Below are positions 16,226 to 24,951 of a stretch of DNA of 52,716 nucleotides, in pieces. Within the stretch, counting starts at the first letter, position 1. Each line of letters starts with the position of its first letter. Origin of the DNA: Prolixibacteraceae bacterium. Its GTDB lineage: Bacteria; Bacteroidota; Bacteroidia; Bacteroidales; Prolixibacteraceae. The DNA is taken from positions 1-52,716 of the forward strand of contig JAFLKN010000028.1 in the NCBI GenBank assembly GCA_019163175.1, read 5' to 3'. A program made the translations under genes and the position numbers. The notes beneath the pieces were generated by a model. The model saw nothing but the letters and a program-made list of their open reading frames with translations, did no database searches and had not been told where the DNA came from.

Positions 16226-17245
16226 TTATTTCAGATTCACTTTTGGAACTCCTTCCCAAGTCATTTTTACAGGCTGAATGGTTCCGTCAGGATTAAAATA
16301 CATACGATCGATGCAAACCACCCGGTGATCGCGGCCTTCATTCGGAATCGGCCGCCTATGGTAGAATATGTACCAATCATCGGTTCCCGGAATATTTATT
16401 ACTGAATGATGCCCTGCTCCGTTCGCAATTGAAGGATCAGATTTCAGAATAGTATCTAATTTTTTGAAAGGTCCAAAAGGCGAATCAGCAATACCATAGG
16501 CTACTTTGTAGGTGTCATTTGTCCATCCTCCTTCCGACCACATCAGGTAATATTTGCCTTTTCGTATAAACATGATTGTGCCTTCCACATAACCATACGG
16601 AGTAATTTCCTTAACATGGCTTCCATCTGCATAAGGAATGAGTCCGGTGAAATCTTCGTTCAGCCTGGCAATGTTACAATGCCCCCAGCCACCGTAAATA
16701 ATGTAATACTGCCCGTCTTTGTCGTGAAAAACAAATTGATCGATAGGCTGAGCTTTGTTGTAAAATTCCTGAATAAGTGGTTTCCCAAGGTAATCGCGAT
16801 ATGGACCTTCGGGTTTTGATGCAATTCCGATACCAATACCGCCAATTTTATTGTCAGCAGCAACATACCCTCCACGGAATGGTGCCTGAATATCGTTGGC
16901 TGAGAAAAACAGGAAATACTGATTGTCTTTGGCTACAATGCAAGGTGCCCACATCGCTCTTTTTGCCCATTTTACAGCAGTTGTATCAATTACATGAGAA
17001 TGCTTTTCCCATTTCAACATGTCTTTTGATGAAAATGCATCAAGAAAAACCTGATCTTCATATTTGGCCGAATAGGTTGGAAATATCCAGAATTTATGAT
17101 TGAGAATTGCCCCTTCAGGATCGGCATACCATCCTTCCATGATTGGGTTTCCTGAAGTTTTGATCTGTTTTTTTGATGTGCTGCAACTGGAGAAAAGAGA
17201 TAAGGCAATCAATAGATAGAATAGTCGGTTTTTGGTCATGTTCAA
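16226..17245 (-). CDS. Glycoside hydrolase family 43-like lipoprotein
   Basis: The protein has 339 residues. A lipoprotein signal peptide ends in LFSSC (Cys21), so it is probably anchored in the outer or inner membrane. The five-bladed propeller of GH43 is suggested by the family acid residues in order: the base Asp in WYADPEG (D42), the pKa-modulating Asp in PIDQFVF (D169) and the acid Glu in YVEGTIMF (E221). GH43 enzymes remove arabinose, xylose or galactose units from plant polysaccharides (family knowledge). It follows glpF after nine bases and precedes yiaK. The substrate is not evident. Confidence 0.82.
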   Translation of the reverse strand: MNMTKNRLFYLLIALSLFSSCSTSKKQIKTSGNPIMEGWYADPEGAILNHKFWIFPTYSAKYEDQVFLDAFSSKDMLKWEKHSHVIDTTAVKWAKRAMWAPCIVAKDNQYFLFFSANDIQAPFRGGYVAADNKIGGIGIGIASKPEGPYRDYLGKPLIQEFYNKAQPIDQFVFHDKDGQYYIIYGGWGHCNIARLNEDFTGLIPYADGSHVKEITPYGYVEGTIMFIRKGKYYLMWSEGGWTNDTYKVAYGIADSPFGPFKKLDTILKSDPSIANGAGHHSVINIPGTDDWYIFYHRRPIPNEGRDHRVVCIDRMYFNPDGTIQPVKMTWEGVPKVNLK

Positions 17246-17254
17246 TTCTTGTTT

Positions 17255-17962
17255 TTAGCTCAGGAAAAGAAACAGGAGAGAGGCCAGGCATGCACCGGCT
17301 ATTGGGCCAATTATTGGAACCCATGCGTACGACCAGTCGCTGTTTCGTTTATTTGAAATTGGTAAAATAAAATGCATCAATCTCGGTCCAAAATCTCTGG
17401 CGGGGTTGATGGCATAGCCGGTCGGACCTCCAAGTGAGAGTCCAAGCCCAAGCACTACCAGAGCTACAGGTAAAGCATTTAATGACCCAAGTCCTACTTC
17501 AGGAGTAGCCATATACAATACTGCTATGGTAAGCACAAATGTTCCGATCGTTTCTGTTAGCGCATTGTGCCAGTAACTCCTGATATTTGGTGCTGTACAA
17601 AATATGGCCAGTTTCGAATTGGTATCTTTAGTGGCATCAAAGTGCTTTTTGTAGGCTAACCAAACTAAAAATGAACCAAACATAGCGCCCGAAATTTGTG
17701 CAAGGATGTATCCCGGTAAAAGTGAGACGGAAAATTTATGCGCAATAACCAGTGCAATGGTGATCGCAGGATTCAGATGCGCACCACTATAGGGAGCCGA
17801 AATCAGAACTCCGGTGAACACGCCAACTGCCCACCCAAAGGTAATTACAATCCATCCGCTGTTGTTTCCTTTGGTTTGCTCCAAAACAACATTGGCAACT
17901 ACACCTCCACCAAAAATAAGAACAATTGCGGTTCCAAGAAATTCAGCAAAAAATGCACTCAT
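17255..17962 (-). CDS. glpF: MIP-family channel, glycerol uptake facilitator
   Basis: This aquaporin-fold protein of 235 residues has six hydrophobic segments and the two half-helix motifs: HLNPAITIAL (first NPA) and AINPARDFGPR (second NPA). The Asp after the second NPAR (NPARDFGPR) is typical of glyceroporins rather than strict water channels. It lies 24 bases after glpK on the same strand, consistent with facilitated glycerol entry followed by phosphorylation. The nine-base gap to the GH43 gene is unusual for glycerol loci. Confidence 0.88.
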   Translation of the reverse strand: MSAFFAEFLGTAIVLIFGGGVVANVVLEQTKGNNSGWIVITFGWAVGVFTGVLISAPYSGAHLNPAITIALVIAHKFSVSLLPGYILAQISGAMFGSFLVWLAYKKHFDATKDTNSKLAIFCTAPNIRSYWHNALTETIGTFVLTIAVLYMATPEVGLGSLNALPVALVVLGLGLSLGGPTGYAINPARDFGPRLMHFILPISNKRNSDWSYAWVPIIGPIAGACLASLLFLFLS

Positions 17963-17986
17963 GAGTTTAATTTGTTAAGTGAGTAT

Positions 17987-19489
17987 TTAATTCTGATCGC
18001 CGTCGCCAGCCCAGGCATGTGAAGCATTAATAGCGCGATGCCAGCCTTTGATCAATGAACCCGTGGATTCCATCGGAATTGAAGGCGAAAATGTGCGGCC
18101 AATTTGCCAATGCTTTTTTAGTTCATCCATATCACTCCAGAAGTTTACAGCAAGGCCAGCCAGGTATGCTGCTCCCAAAGCTGTTGTTTCGGTATAGGAT
18201 GGTCGTACGACGTTTGACTGCAAAAGATCTGATTGAAATTGCATCAATTGATTGTTTACAGTTGCTCCGCCATCGACACGTAGTTCGCGGATATTTATAC
18301 TCGAATCGCTTTGCATGGCAAGCAAAACATCGTAAGTCTGATAAGCTATGCTGTCGAGTGCTGCCCGTGCGATGTGCGCTGCCGTTGATCCTCGGGTTAA
18401 TCCTACCACTATTCCACGGGCATGCTGATTCCAATGAGGTGCACCCATTCCGGCAAAAGCAGGAACAAAATAAACTCCACCGCTGTCTTCAACTTTGGCT
18501 GCAAGTCTTTCAACATCGACCGATTTTTTGATAATCCCAAGACCATCACGCAACCATTGAACCACAGCCCCGGCAATAAAAATACTTCCTTCGAGCGCGT
18601 AAGTTGTTTCGTCCCCGATTTTCCATGCTACAGTGGTAAGCAAATTGTTTTTTGAAACAATAGGTTTGTTTCCAATATTCAGCATCATGAAACAACCTGT
18701 TCCATAGGTGTTTTTTACCATTCCGGGTTCAATGCACATTTGTCCGAAAAGTGCAGCCTGCTGGTCACCTGCAATTCCGGAAATGGGTATTCCAGGTGCA
18801 AGATGTCCGGCGGTGTATCCATACACTTCGCTTGAAGAGCGCACTTCGGGGAGCATATTTTTAGGGATATCAAAAATACGGAGCAAGTCATCGTCCCACT
18901 GCAAACTATGAATATTGAACAGCATTGTGCGTGATGCATTTGTTACGTCGGTAATATGTAATTTCCCTCGGGTAAGGTTCCATACGAGCCATGAATCAAT
19001 TGTTCCGAAAGCCAAATGTCCATCTTCGGCTAATTTTCGGGCTCCTTTAATTGTATTCAGAATCCATCTGATTTTTGTGGCCGAAAAGTAGGCATCAATA
19101 ATCAATCCTGTTTTTTCAAGTATTTGTCCGCTAAATCCTTCTGCTTTTAAATGATCACAAAAATCGGCAGTGCGACGGTCCTGCCATACAATAGCATTGT
19201 ACACAGGTTTACCGGTTCTTTTGTCCCAAACTACCGTTGTTTCGCGCTGATTGGTGATACCAATGGCTGTTATATTATTCATTTCGAGTCCACCTTTTGT
19301 GACCGATTCAACAGCCACCCCAACCTGTGTTGACCAGATTTCTTCAGGGTCGTGTTCTACCCAACCTGGCTCCGGATAATACTGTGTGAATTCTTTTTGA
19401 GCAATAGCAACCTGATTTCCCTGACGGTCGAAAACTATTGCACGGGAACTGGTTGTTCCCTGATCGAGTGCAAGTATATAGTCTCTCAT
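17987..19489 (-). CDS. glpK: Glycerol kinase
   Basis: This FGGY-family kinase of 500 residues, the standard GlpK length, starts [20 protein letters not shown], with the phosphate-binding [55 protein letters not shown] and [17 protein letters not shown] are diagnostic GlpK blocks. It converts glycerol to glycerol 3-phosphate in the cytoplasm. Its ATG overlaps the stop of the upstream SMP-30 gene by four bases (ATGA), so translation is coupled. No glpD follows; glycerol 3-phosphate oxidation must be encoded elsewhere. Confidence 0.96.
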   Translation of the reverse strand: MRDYILALDQGTTSSRAIVFDRQGNQVAIAQKEFTQYYPEPGWVEHDPEEIWSTQVGVAVESVTKGGLEMNNITAIGITNQRETTVVWDKRTGKPVYNAIVWQDRRTADFCDHLKAEGFSGQILEKTGLIIDAYFSATKIRWILNTIKGARKLAEDGHLAFGTIDSWLVWNLTRGKLHITDVTNASRTMLFNIHSLQWDDDLLRIFDIPKNMLPEVRSSSEVYGYTAGHLAPGIPISGIAGDQQAALFGQMCIEPGMVKNTYGTGCFMMLNIGNKPIVSKNNLLTTVAWKIGDETTYALEGSIFIAGAVVQWLRDGLGIIKKSVDVERLAAKVEDSGGVYFVPAFAGMGAPHWNQHARGIVVGLTRGSTAAHIARAALDSIAYQTYDVLLAMQSDSSINIRELRVDGGATVNNQLMQFQSDLLQSNVVRPSYTETTALGAAYLAGLAVNFWSDMDELKKHWQIGRTFSPSIPMESTGSLIKGWHRAINASHAWAGDGDQN

Positions 19490-20388
19490 TTCAAGCTAAC
19501 TCCTTTAACGTTCATTTTTAATGTATAAACCGATGTGCGTGCGGTAATAAAAAGAATGTTCCGTTTTTTTCCGCCAACGCAAACGTTTGATGGTTGTTCG
19601 GGGACTTCAATCCGTGCGATATTTTCGCCTTTTGGATTGAAAACAGAAACCACTTTGTTGGTCAGGTAAATGTTTCCCTGGTTGTCTATGGTCATTCCGT
19701 CGGAGCCTTCAGGTGCAAAGAAGGTTTTATTGGTCAAGATTCCGTCAGCCTGAATGTCGTATTTCCAGATTTTGCCATCGTTTATATCGCTTACGTACAA
19801 TGTTTTTCCGTCTGGAGTGCCAATTAAGCCATTGGGCTGTTTGTAGTCGCCGATTACCCGCATAACTTTTCCTTCCGGATTTAAATAATAAACACCCCGA
19901 ACATCCTGAACTTCCTTGTGTCCGGGTTCCCAGTAATCGCGGTGATAATAGGGGTCAGTCATATAGATTCCTCCGTTGGGCGCAATCCATAAATCGTTGG
20001 GTGCATTCAGTGGTTTGCCGTTGAAGTTTTCGGCAAGGATTCGTTGCTGCTTATCCATGCTAATCGCTATTAAACGATTGTGTAAATCGGCACAGGCAAC
20101 CAATTCTCCGTTTTTATTGAAATAGGTTCCGTTCGATCTGCCGCATGGCTGCATAAATGTGGTAATCTTTCCGTCTTCGCTCCACACATCAATTTTGTCG
20201 TTGGGCTGATCGGTAAAAAAAACACGTCCATCTGGAGCCACTGACGGCCCTTCAGTAAAAATATAGCCACTCCCGGCTTTTATTACCTGGGCATTTTTGG
20301 CTATTAGATTTGTGCTTTGCCTCATATTCTGGGCATTTCCGGAAAGAATGAAGAAAGAAAACAATGTGAAGATTAAGAATCTGGGCAT
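19486..20388 (-). CDS. Exported SMP-30/gluconolactonase-like protein
   Basis: The protein has 300 residues with a cleavable signal peptide ending in SGNAQ. The six-bladed propeller of the SMP-30/LRE family is visible from the metal ligands in order: Glu in [12 protein letters not shown], Asn in [13 protein letters not shown], and Asp in [12 protein letters not shown], plus the repeated PDGxxxxxD blade motifs. Such enzymes hydrolyse aldonolactones to aldonates (family knowledge); here the work would be in the periplasm. It is the first gene of the leftward cluster and overlaps glpK by four bases. The lactone substrate is not known. Confidence 0.85.
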   Translation of the reverse strand: MPRFLIFTLFSFFILSGNAQNMRQSTNLIAKNAQVIKAGSGYIFTEGPSVAPDGRVFFTDQPNDKIDVWSEDGKITTFMQPCGRSNGTYFNKNGELVACADLHNRLIAISMDKQQRILAENFNGKPLNAPNDLWIAPNGGIYMTDPYYHRDYWEPGHKEVQDVRGVYYLNPEGKVMRVIGDYKQPNGLIGTPDGKTLYVSDINDGKIWKYDIQADGILTNKTFFAPEGSDGMTIDNQGNIYLTNKVVSVFNPKGENIARIEVPEQPSNVCVGGKKRNILFITARTSVYTLKMNVKGVSLK

Positions 20389-20506
20389 TAGTTATTCAAT
20401 TTTAGTTAGTTTGTTCGTTCGATGGCAATTGATAAGTCAGAAAATGTATTTTTGCCATGAATATGCCTTAAAGGTATAATTCACGAACAAATATTGCCAT
20501 TCCGGA

Positions 20507-21163
20507 ATGAAAAAAATTACAGTCATAATTCTCATCATTTTGTCAATATCTGATAATAAGGTGTTTGCGCAATTGTCCGGCGATGGATCATACCTCTGGA
20601 GTAATACAACTTTTAGCTATTCTTTTAATGATAAAACGGAAGTGATTCTCGGAAATAAGAATCATTACAGCAACCAGATTGACCAACTCGATTATTTTTA
20701 CTTTGATATTGCCGGATACCGGAAATTAGCCAGTCATTTTTCGTTGGGACTCAGTTACAGGAGAAGTTCAAGTTATAAATCGGAGAAATGGAACCCTTCA
20801 AATAATTACCTGAGTTACTTTGTTTATCTGGCTCAGCCCGGCAATATAAAGATAAGATGTGCAACACGCTTCGCTTATAAAACTTTTGAAACTGCTGCCT
20901 CTCAGTATGGAATTGACAATATTTCCACAGTTGACCTGTTCGTGAAGTCGAACTGGCATTTCCCGAAACCTTATGTGATGGATGAAGTGTTTACAGAAAT
21001 CAAAACCAAAAGATTTCAGAATATACGACTTTATGGAGGCCTTCATATTCTTAAGCTAAAGCATATTGGGTTCGATTTCTATTATTGCTACTGGAAGACT
21101 CATTCGGGACCAGTCTGGAACACATTTAATGTTTTTGGGATAAATACCAAAGTTCGGATTTAA
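20507..21163 (+). CDS. DUF2490-like outer-membrane beta-barrel protein
   Basis: The protein has 218 residues with a signal peptide ending near VFAQ and then alternating aromatic/polar strands (YFYFDIAGYRKL, HFSLGLSYRRSS, IRCATRFAYKTF, GFDFYYCYWKTH). It ends in NVFGINTKVRI, a terminal strand as in small outer-membrane barrels. Length and pattern fit DUF2490 proteins, which have no established role. It is convergent with the TonB receptor gene, with 21 bases between the stops. Confidence 0.6.
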   Translation: MKKITVIILIILSISDNKVFAQLSGDGSYLWSNTTFSYSFNDKTEVILGNKNHYSNQIDQLDYFYFDIAGYRKLASHFSLGLSYRRSSSYKSEKWNPSNNYLSYFVYLAQPGNIKIRCATRFAYKTFETAASQYGIDNISTVDLFVKSNWHFPKPYVMDEVFTEIKTKRFQNIRLYGGLHILKLKHIGFDFYYCYWKTHSGPVWNTFNVFGINTKVRI

Positions 21164-21184
21164 GCTTTGGCCTGATTCCAGTGT

Positions 21185-23311
21185 TTAAAACGAATACCTC
21201 AAACTGAGCATTGTTTTATAATTGCGGGGCAAACCGGGGTAATAATAGCGTGGCGACTGGCTTCCAACTCCGGTGGCATTAATCAAAATCATGGAGGCAT
21301 AATGGGTATCAAACAGGTTTTGTATACCTGAAGAGAGACTTACTGAAATCTTATTGAACGACTTTTCGTATCCGGCCATTAGATTAGCCAATTGGTAGGC
21401 GTCTGTAAACAAGGTGTTGTCGTCACGCATGGGCATCCGGCCAATTGTTTGGTAGTGCAGGTTCAGGAAAAAGCCTTTGTTGTGTGCCGTCTCCAGCATC
21501 CAGTTTGTAGTTGAAGCGGGAGTTCCGATTAGTTTATTGCCTGTATAATCATTTCCATTGTCTACAAAGTCAGCAAAACGATAGTTGGTCAGATTGGCAT
21601 TCATCCTGAAATAAGACGACCAATTGGGTTGATCGAAAAGGCGGTAATCCAGTTTAATTTCCAATCCGGGATGATTCGTTCCACCGGCATTGATTCCCAT
21701 GTATTCGTCCTCTCCGGTACGCCGTGCAACCAGCAGGTTTTTTACTTTCATGTAATAAGCCGAAACTTCAAAAAAAACTGATTTACCTACCGAACCTTTG
21801 GCTCCTATTTCCATATTCCATCCTGTTTCAGGTTTGATGGTCGTGTTACGCAATCCTCCAGGCATCAAGGTTTCTTCGAGGGTGGGAGGGGAGAAGCCGT
21901 GACTCACCACTGCAAACAGGCTCAACTTGTCTGTCGATTTCCAGTTGGCTGCCAATCTCGGAGAAACGACCGGATTGAATTGGTGGTTTCCTCCCTGATT
22001 GCCGTCAGTCAGAAAATGATCTTCGTATCGATAGCTCGTTTGGTTTAAGTTCAGGCTGGCCGAAATTTGAAGCCTTTCCTTAAAATTCAAGTCGGCAAGG
22101 AGAAACACGTTGTTGTACCAGCGAAATTCTTCGTTATCGGTCAGCAGGTTTCCGGCTACCCGGTTTTTGTTTTGAAGTGTTTGCCACTGGTAATTTTCAG
22201 AGAAAAATTCGTTTCCGGCAATAAACCGGCTGGTCGCTTTTCCGGAGACATATTTCTTCTCCAATACCGATCGAAATCCCAGATACCGATTTTCTTCCTG
22301 AAGGATATTGAATGGCCGCAACTCATTATTCTGGTTGGTTTGCCCGAAGGTGCTGAGCTTGGCCTGCCAGTTTTTGTCGAATGTTTGCCGAATGGAAATT
22401 CCACCGAAAAGCTTTCTGTAATCTTCATATCCTTTGGCATTAGCCCAGTTTGTTGCTGCTTTTTCAGGCGTTTCCTGGTAGGTCTTTAAATCAACAGAAC
22501 TTGGAATGTATGCGTCCATTTTAATGAAAGCGGCAAGCAAATCAATGGCTGTTCTGTTTCGGGTAAATGTTGAAGTCCATGTCAGATTGTGGCGATTGGT
22601 TTCATTGTTTTCGCGGTATCCGTCAGAATGAATTCGGTTGTAGACCAGAGAATGCCCGGCATTATTTCCGGCAACGACTAATTTCCCGCTATACTTAATG
22701 GTTTGGTACGAACCCACAGAAACCTGTGTGGCAAATAAATCTTTTGCAGGCTGTGTTGGATTAAACAGCAAAACGCCTCCCAAGCCGGAGCCGTAAAATC
22801 CGGAGGATGGTCCTTTTATGATTTCAACATCGGCAACCTGATCCAGATCAAGATCTTCAAGAGTGGTTTCGCCAACCCCGTTAGTTAAAGGAATGTCGCC
22901 GTAATAGGCTCTTATTTTATTTGTTCCATAGGGAGAGCGGGTTCCTATTCCACGAATGGAAAGCCTGTTTGTGTTGATGGAACCGTTTTGCATCCAGACT
23001 CCAGCCACTTTATTAATTGACGGTGCAAGTGTAAAAGAAGGTTCGCGTAACAGTTGCCGATTGGTAATTATTCCGATGGAACCGGGCGTATCAATCAGGC
23101 GTTTATCCGATTGAAAAGCTTTAACCACTACTTCCTGAATGTTAATTGTGGTATCGGGCTGTTCTTCATGTTGTCCGCTGTACAATTCAGTCTCCGGATC
23201 GAAAATATGACCTTCTAACGTTTGCTGCGCTTGTAGCGAAAACGTGATCAGGTGAAACAATACCAGGATAAATAAATGGTAATATTGTTTTTGGACGACT
23301 GATTTAATCAT
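21185..23311 (-). CDS. TonB-dependent outer-membrane receptor
   Basis: The protein has 708 residues. A signal peptide ends near SLQAQ, followed by a TonB-box-like INIQEVVVKA, a plug domain (LSIRGIGTRSPYG, VADVEIIKGPSSGFYGSGLGG) and a 22-strand barrel ending in YKTMLSLRYSF with the terminal aromatic. It lacks a long CarboxypepD_reg N-terminal domain and has no SusD neighbour, so it resembles FecA/BtuB-type metal-chelate receptors rather than SusC glycan importers. Its substrate cannot be read here. The small Cys-rich gene at 23319 lies directly upstream on the same strand. Confidence 0.9.
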   Translation of the reverse strand: MIKSVVQKQYYHLFILVLFHLITFSLQAQQTLEGHIFDPETELYSGQHEEQPDTTINIQEVVVKAFQSDKRLIDTPGSIGIITNRQLLREPSFTLAPSINKVAGVWMQNGSINTNRLSIRGIGTRSPYGTNKIRAYYGDIPLTNGVGETTLEDLDLDQVADVEIIKGPSSGFYGSGLGGVLLFNPTQPAKDLFATQVSVGSYQTIKYSGKLVVAGNNAGHSLVYNRIHSDGYRENNETNRHNLTWTSTFTRNRTAIDLLAAFIKMDAYIPSSVDLKTYQETPEKAATNWANAKGYEDYRKLFGGISIRQTFDKNWQAKLSTFGQTNQNNELRPFNILQEENRYLGFRSVLEKKYVSGKATSRFIAGNEFFSENYQWQTLQNKNRVAGNLLTDNEEFRWYNNVFLLADLNFKERLQISASLNLNQTSYRYEDHFLTDGNQGGNHQFNPVVSPRLAANWKSTDKLSLFAVVSHGFSPPTLEETLMPGGLRNTTIKPETGWNMEIGAKGSVGKSVFFEVSAYYMKVKNLLVARRTGEDEYMGINAGGTNHPGLEIKLDYRLFDQPNWSSYFRMNANLTNYRFADFVDNGNDYTGNKLIGTPASTTNWMLETAHNKGFFLNLHYQTIGRMPMRDDNTLFTDAYQLANLMAGYEKSFNKISVSLSSGIQNLFDTHYASMILINATGVGSQSPRYYYPGLPRNYKTMLSLRYSF

Positions 23312-23318
23312 GAGTTTA

Positions 23319-23447
23319 TCAGTCTTTTATCTTTTTCGGTTTACAGAGTTTATCTTCTTTTTTTGCCTTGCGCTCACAACGTTTACAAACGTATTTGGCA
23401 CCATCTTTTTCTTTGTAATCTTCGTTTTTACACTGTGTTTTCGACAT
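23319..23447 (-). CDS. 42-residue Cys/Lys-rich mini-protein, zinc-ribbon-like
   Basis: The open frame encodes 42 residues starting MSKTQCKNEDYKEKDGAKYV and continuing CKRCERKAKKEDKLCKPKKIKD. The four Cys (6, 21, 24, 35) include a CxxC and suit one zinc or iron site; the Lys-rich tail suits nucleic acid or acidic partners. The gene starts three bases after the RapZ-like stop and ends seven bases before the TonB receptor start, so it belongs to the same transcript. A spurious frame of this composition is unlikely. I recall similar small proteins in Bacteroidota but know no function. Confidence 0.7.
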   Translation of the reverse strand: MSKTQCKNEDYKEKDGAKYVCKRCERKAKKEDKLCKPKKIKD

Positions 23448-23450
23448 TTG

Positions 23451-24881
23451 CTATTTATTATCCTGTTCGATGTGCTGTAAAACAACCTCAACCGGATAAT
23501 TGTTTTTTAAATATTCAGCCAATTTTTCGGCGGCATAAACCGAACGGTGCTGTCCGCCGGTACATCCGAAACTAACACACAAATGCGAAAAGCCACGTAA
23601 CGAATAAACTTCAACCGAGTGCGAAACCAGGCTTATTACCGGCGCAAGGAAGTCGGCCATTGTCGATTTTTCTTCCAGAAACTGCTGAACCTGTGGATCT
23701 TTTCCGGTCAGATGTTTGTACTCTTCGTATTTGCCGGGATTGTGGATGGCACGGCAATCGAAAACAAAACCACCACCATTTCCGGACGGATCTTTTGGAA
23801 TGCCTTTTTTATACGAGAAACTGCTTACCCGAACTGTAAGCCGGTCGTTTACCGGACTGATTGATCGAAGAAACGAGGATTCGGTTACGGCTTTCAGTAC
23901 TTTGAATAATTCGGGCAGAGCTGCCTGTATTGTATTTCTGGCGAGCAGTGTCTCCAGATTTCTCAGTGCAAACGGTATACTTTTCAGGAAATGCTCCTTC
24001 TTTTCGTAGAACCCGCGGAACCCATAGGCTCCCATGGCTTGCATGATGCGAATTAACACGTATCCGCCAAACAGGGATTTAAATTTTTCGCGGTCAACAT
24101 GCTTGTATTGGCTGAGTTCATTGAGGTAAAATTCAAGTAATTCTTCGCGTTCGGCTTCCGGAATATTGGCTTTTGCATCGTAAAGCAGAGAGGCCAGATC
24201 GTATTGCAAAGCTCCTTTTCGTCCGCCCTGATAGTCGATAAAATAAACCTCACCATCTTTTAGCATTACATTGCGTGACTGAAAATCGCGGTACAGAAAA
24301 GCGTTGTTGTCTACTGCCAGCAAGTAATCGCTGAAAGCCTGAAAATCGTCTTCCAAAGCTTGTTCGTCAAATGGGATTTTAGCCAGTTTCAGGAAATAGT
24401 ATTTGAAGTAGTTCAAATCCCACATCATCGATTGTTTATCGAAGGCATCGCGCGGGTAGCAAACGCTGTAATCGATATCCTTTCCGGCTACCAGCTGAAT
24501 CCTAGGGAGTTCTCTCAGAACCTTTTTATAGACATCCACAATTTTGACAGAGAAGCCTTCTGTTTCGCGTGTTTGGGTCAGAAAATCAAAGAGGGTTGTG
24601 TTACCCAAATCTTGTTGAAGATAGGTTTTCAGATCGCTGCTTGTAGCATAAATATGCGGAACCGGTATGTTTTTATTCCGGAAATGAGCCGAGAATTCAA
24701 GGAATGCCTGATTTTCTTTCACATCGTTGTTGAAGGCGCCGATGACCTGATGCCCTGCACTTTTCATGCGGGCATATTCGCGGTATGAGCCTGAGCCTGG
24801 CAGTTGCTCGAAAAAGGTAACTTCTTCCTTAAAATGCGACTCGAACAAGCTGATTAACTGATCTTTTATTTTTAGTTCCAA
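23451..24881 (-). CDS. Phosphotransferase (APH-like) fused to RapZ C-terminal domain
   Basis: The protein has 476 residues with two domains. Residues 1 to about 320 form an aminoglycoside-phosphotransferase/choline-kinase-like fold: the catalytic loop FLYRDFQSRNVM (D199, N204; Tyr197 stands where the usual His would be) and YFIDYQGG (metal-binding D216). Residues about 350-476 match the RapZ C-terminal domain: VFDCRAIHNPG, the TGKDPQVQQFL segment and FGCTGGQHRSV (438-448), a likely nucleotide- or metabolite-binding loop. The P-loop ATPase half of RapZ is replaced by the kinase-like domain. RapZ controls amino-sugar synthesis in enterobacteria by binding small RNAs; that role need not apply here. 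The Cys-rich mini-gene follows by three bases. Confidence 0.85.
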   Translation of the reverse strand: MELKIKDQLISLFESHFKEEVTFFEQLPGSGSYREYARMKSAGHQVIGAFNNDVKENQAFLEFSAHFRNKNIPVPHIYATSSDLKTYLQQDLGNTTLFDFLTQTRETEGFSVKIVDVYKKVLRELPRIQLVAGKDIDYSVCYPRDAFDKQSMMWDLNYFKYYFLKLAKIPFDEQALEDDFQAFSDYLLAVDNNAFLYRDFQSRNVMLKDGEVYFIDYQGGRKGALQYDLASLLYDAKANIPEAEREELLEFYLNELSQYKHVDREKFKSLFGGYVLIRIMQAMGAYGFRGFYEKKEHFLKSIPFALRNLETLLARNTIQAALPELFKVLKAVTESSFLRSISPVNDRLTVRVSSFSYKKGIPKDPSGNGGGFVFDCRAIHNPGKYEEYKHLTGKDPQVQQFLEEKSTMADFLAPVISLVSHSVEVYSLRGFSHLCVSFGCTGGQHRSVYAAEKLAEYLKNNYPVEVVLQHIEQDNK

Positions 24882-24951
24882 GGTGTGTGATATTAACAGT
24901 TTTTTGTTTTAAGCCGGAACTTACGCCAACTAAGTAACTTCTTTTTCACTA

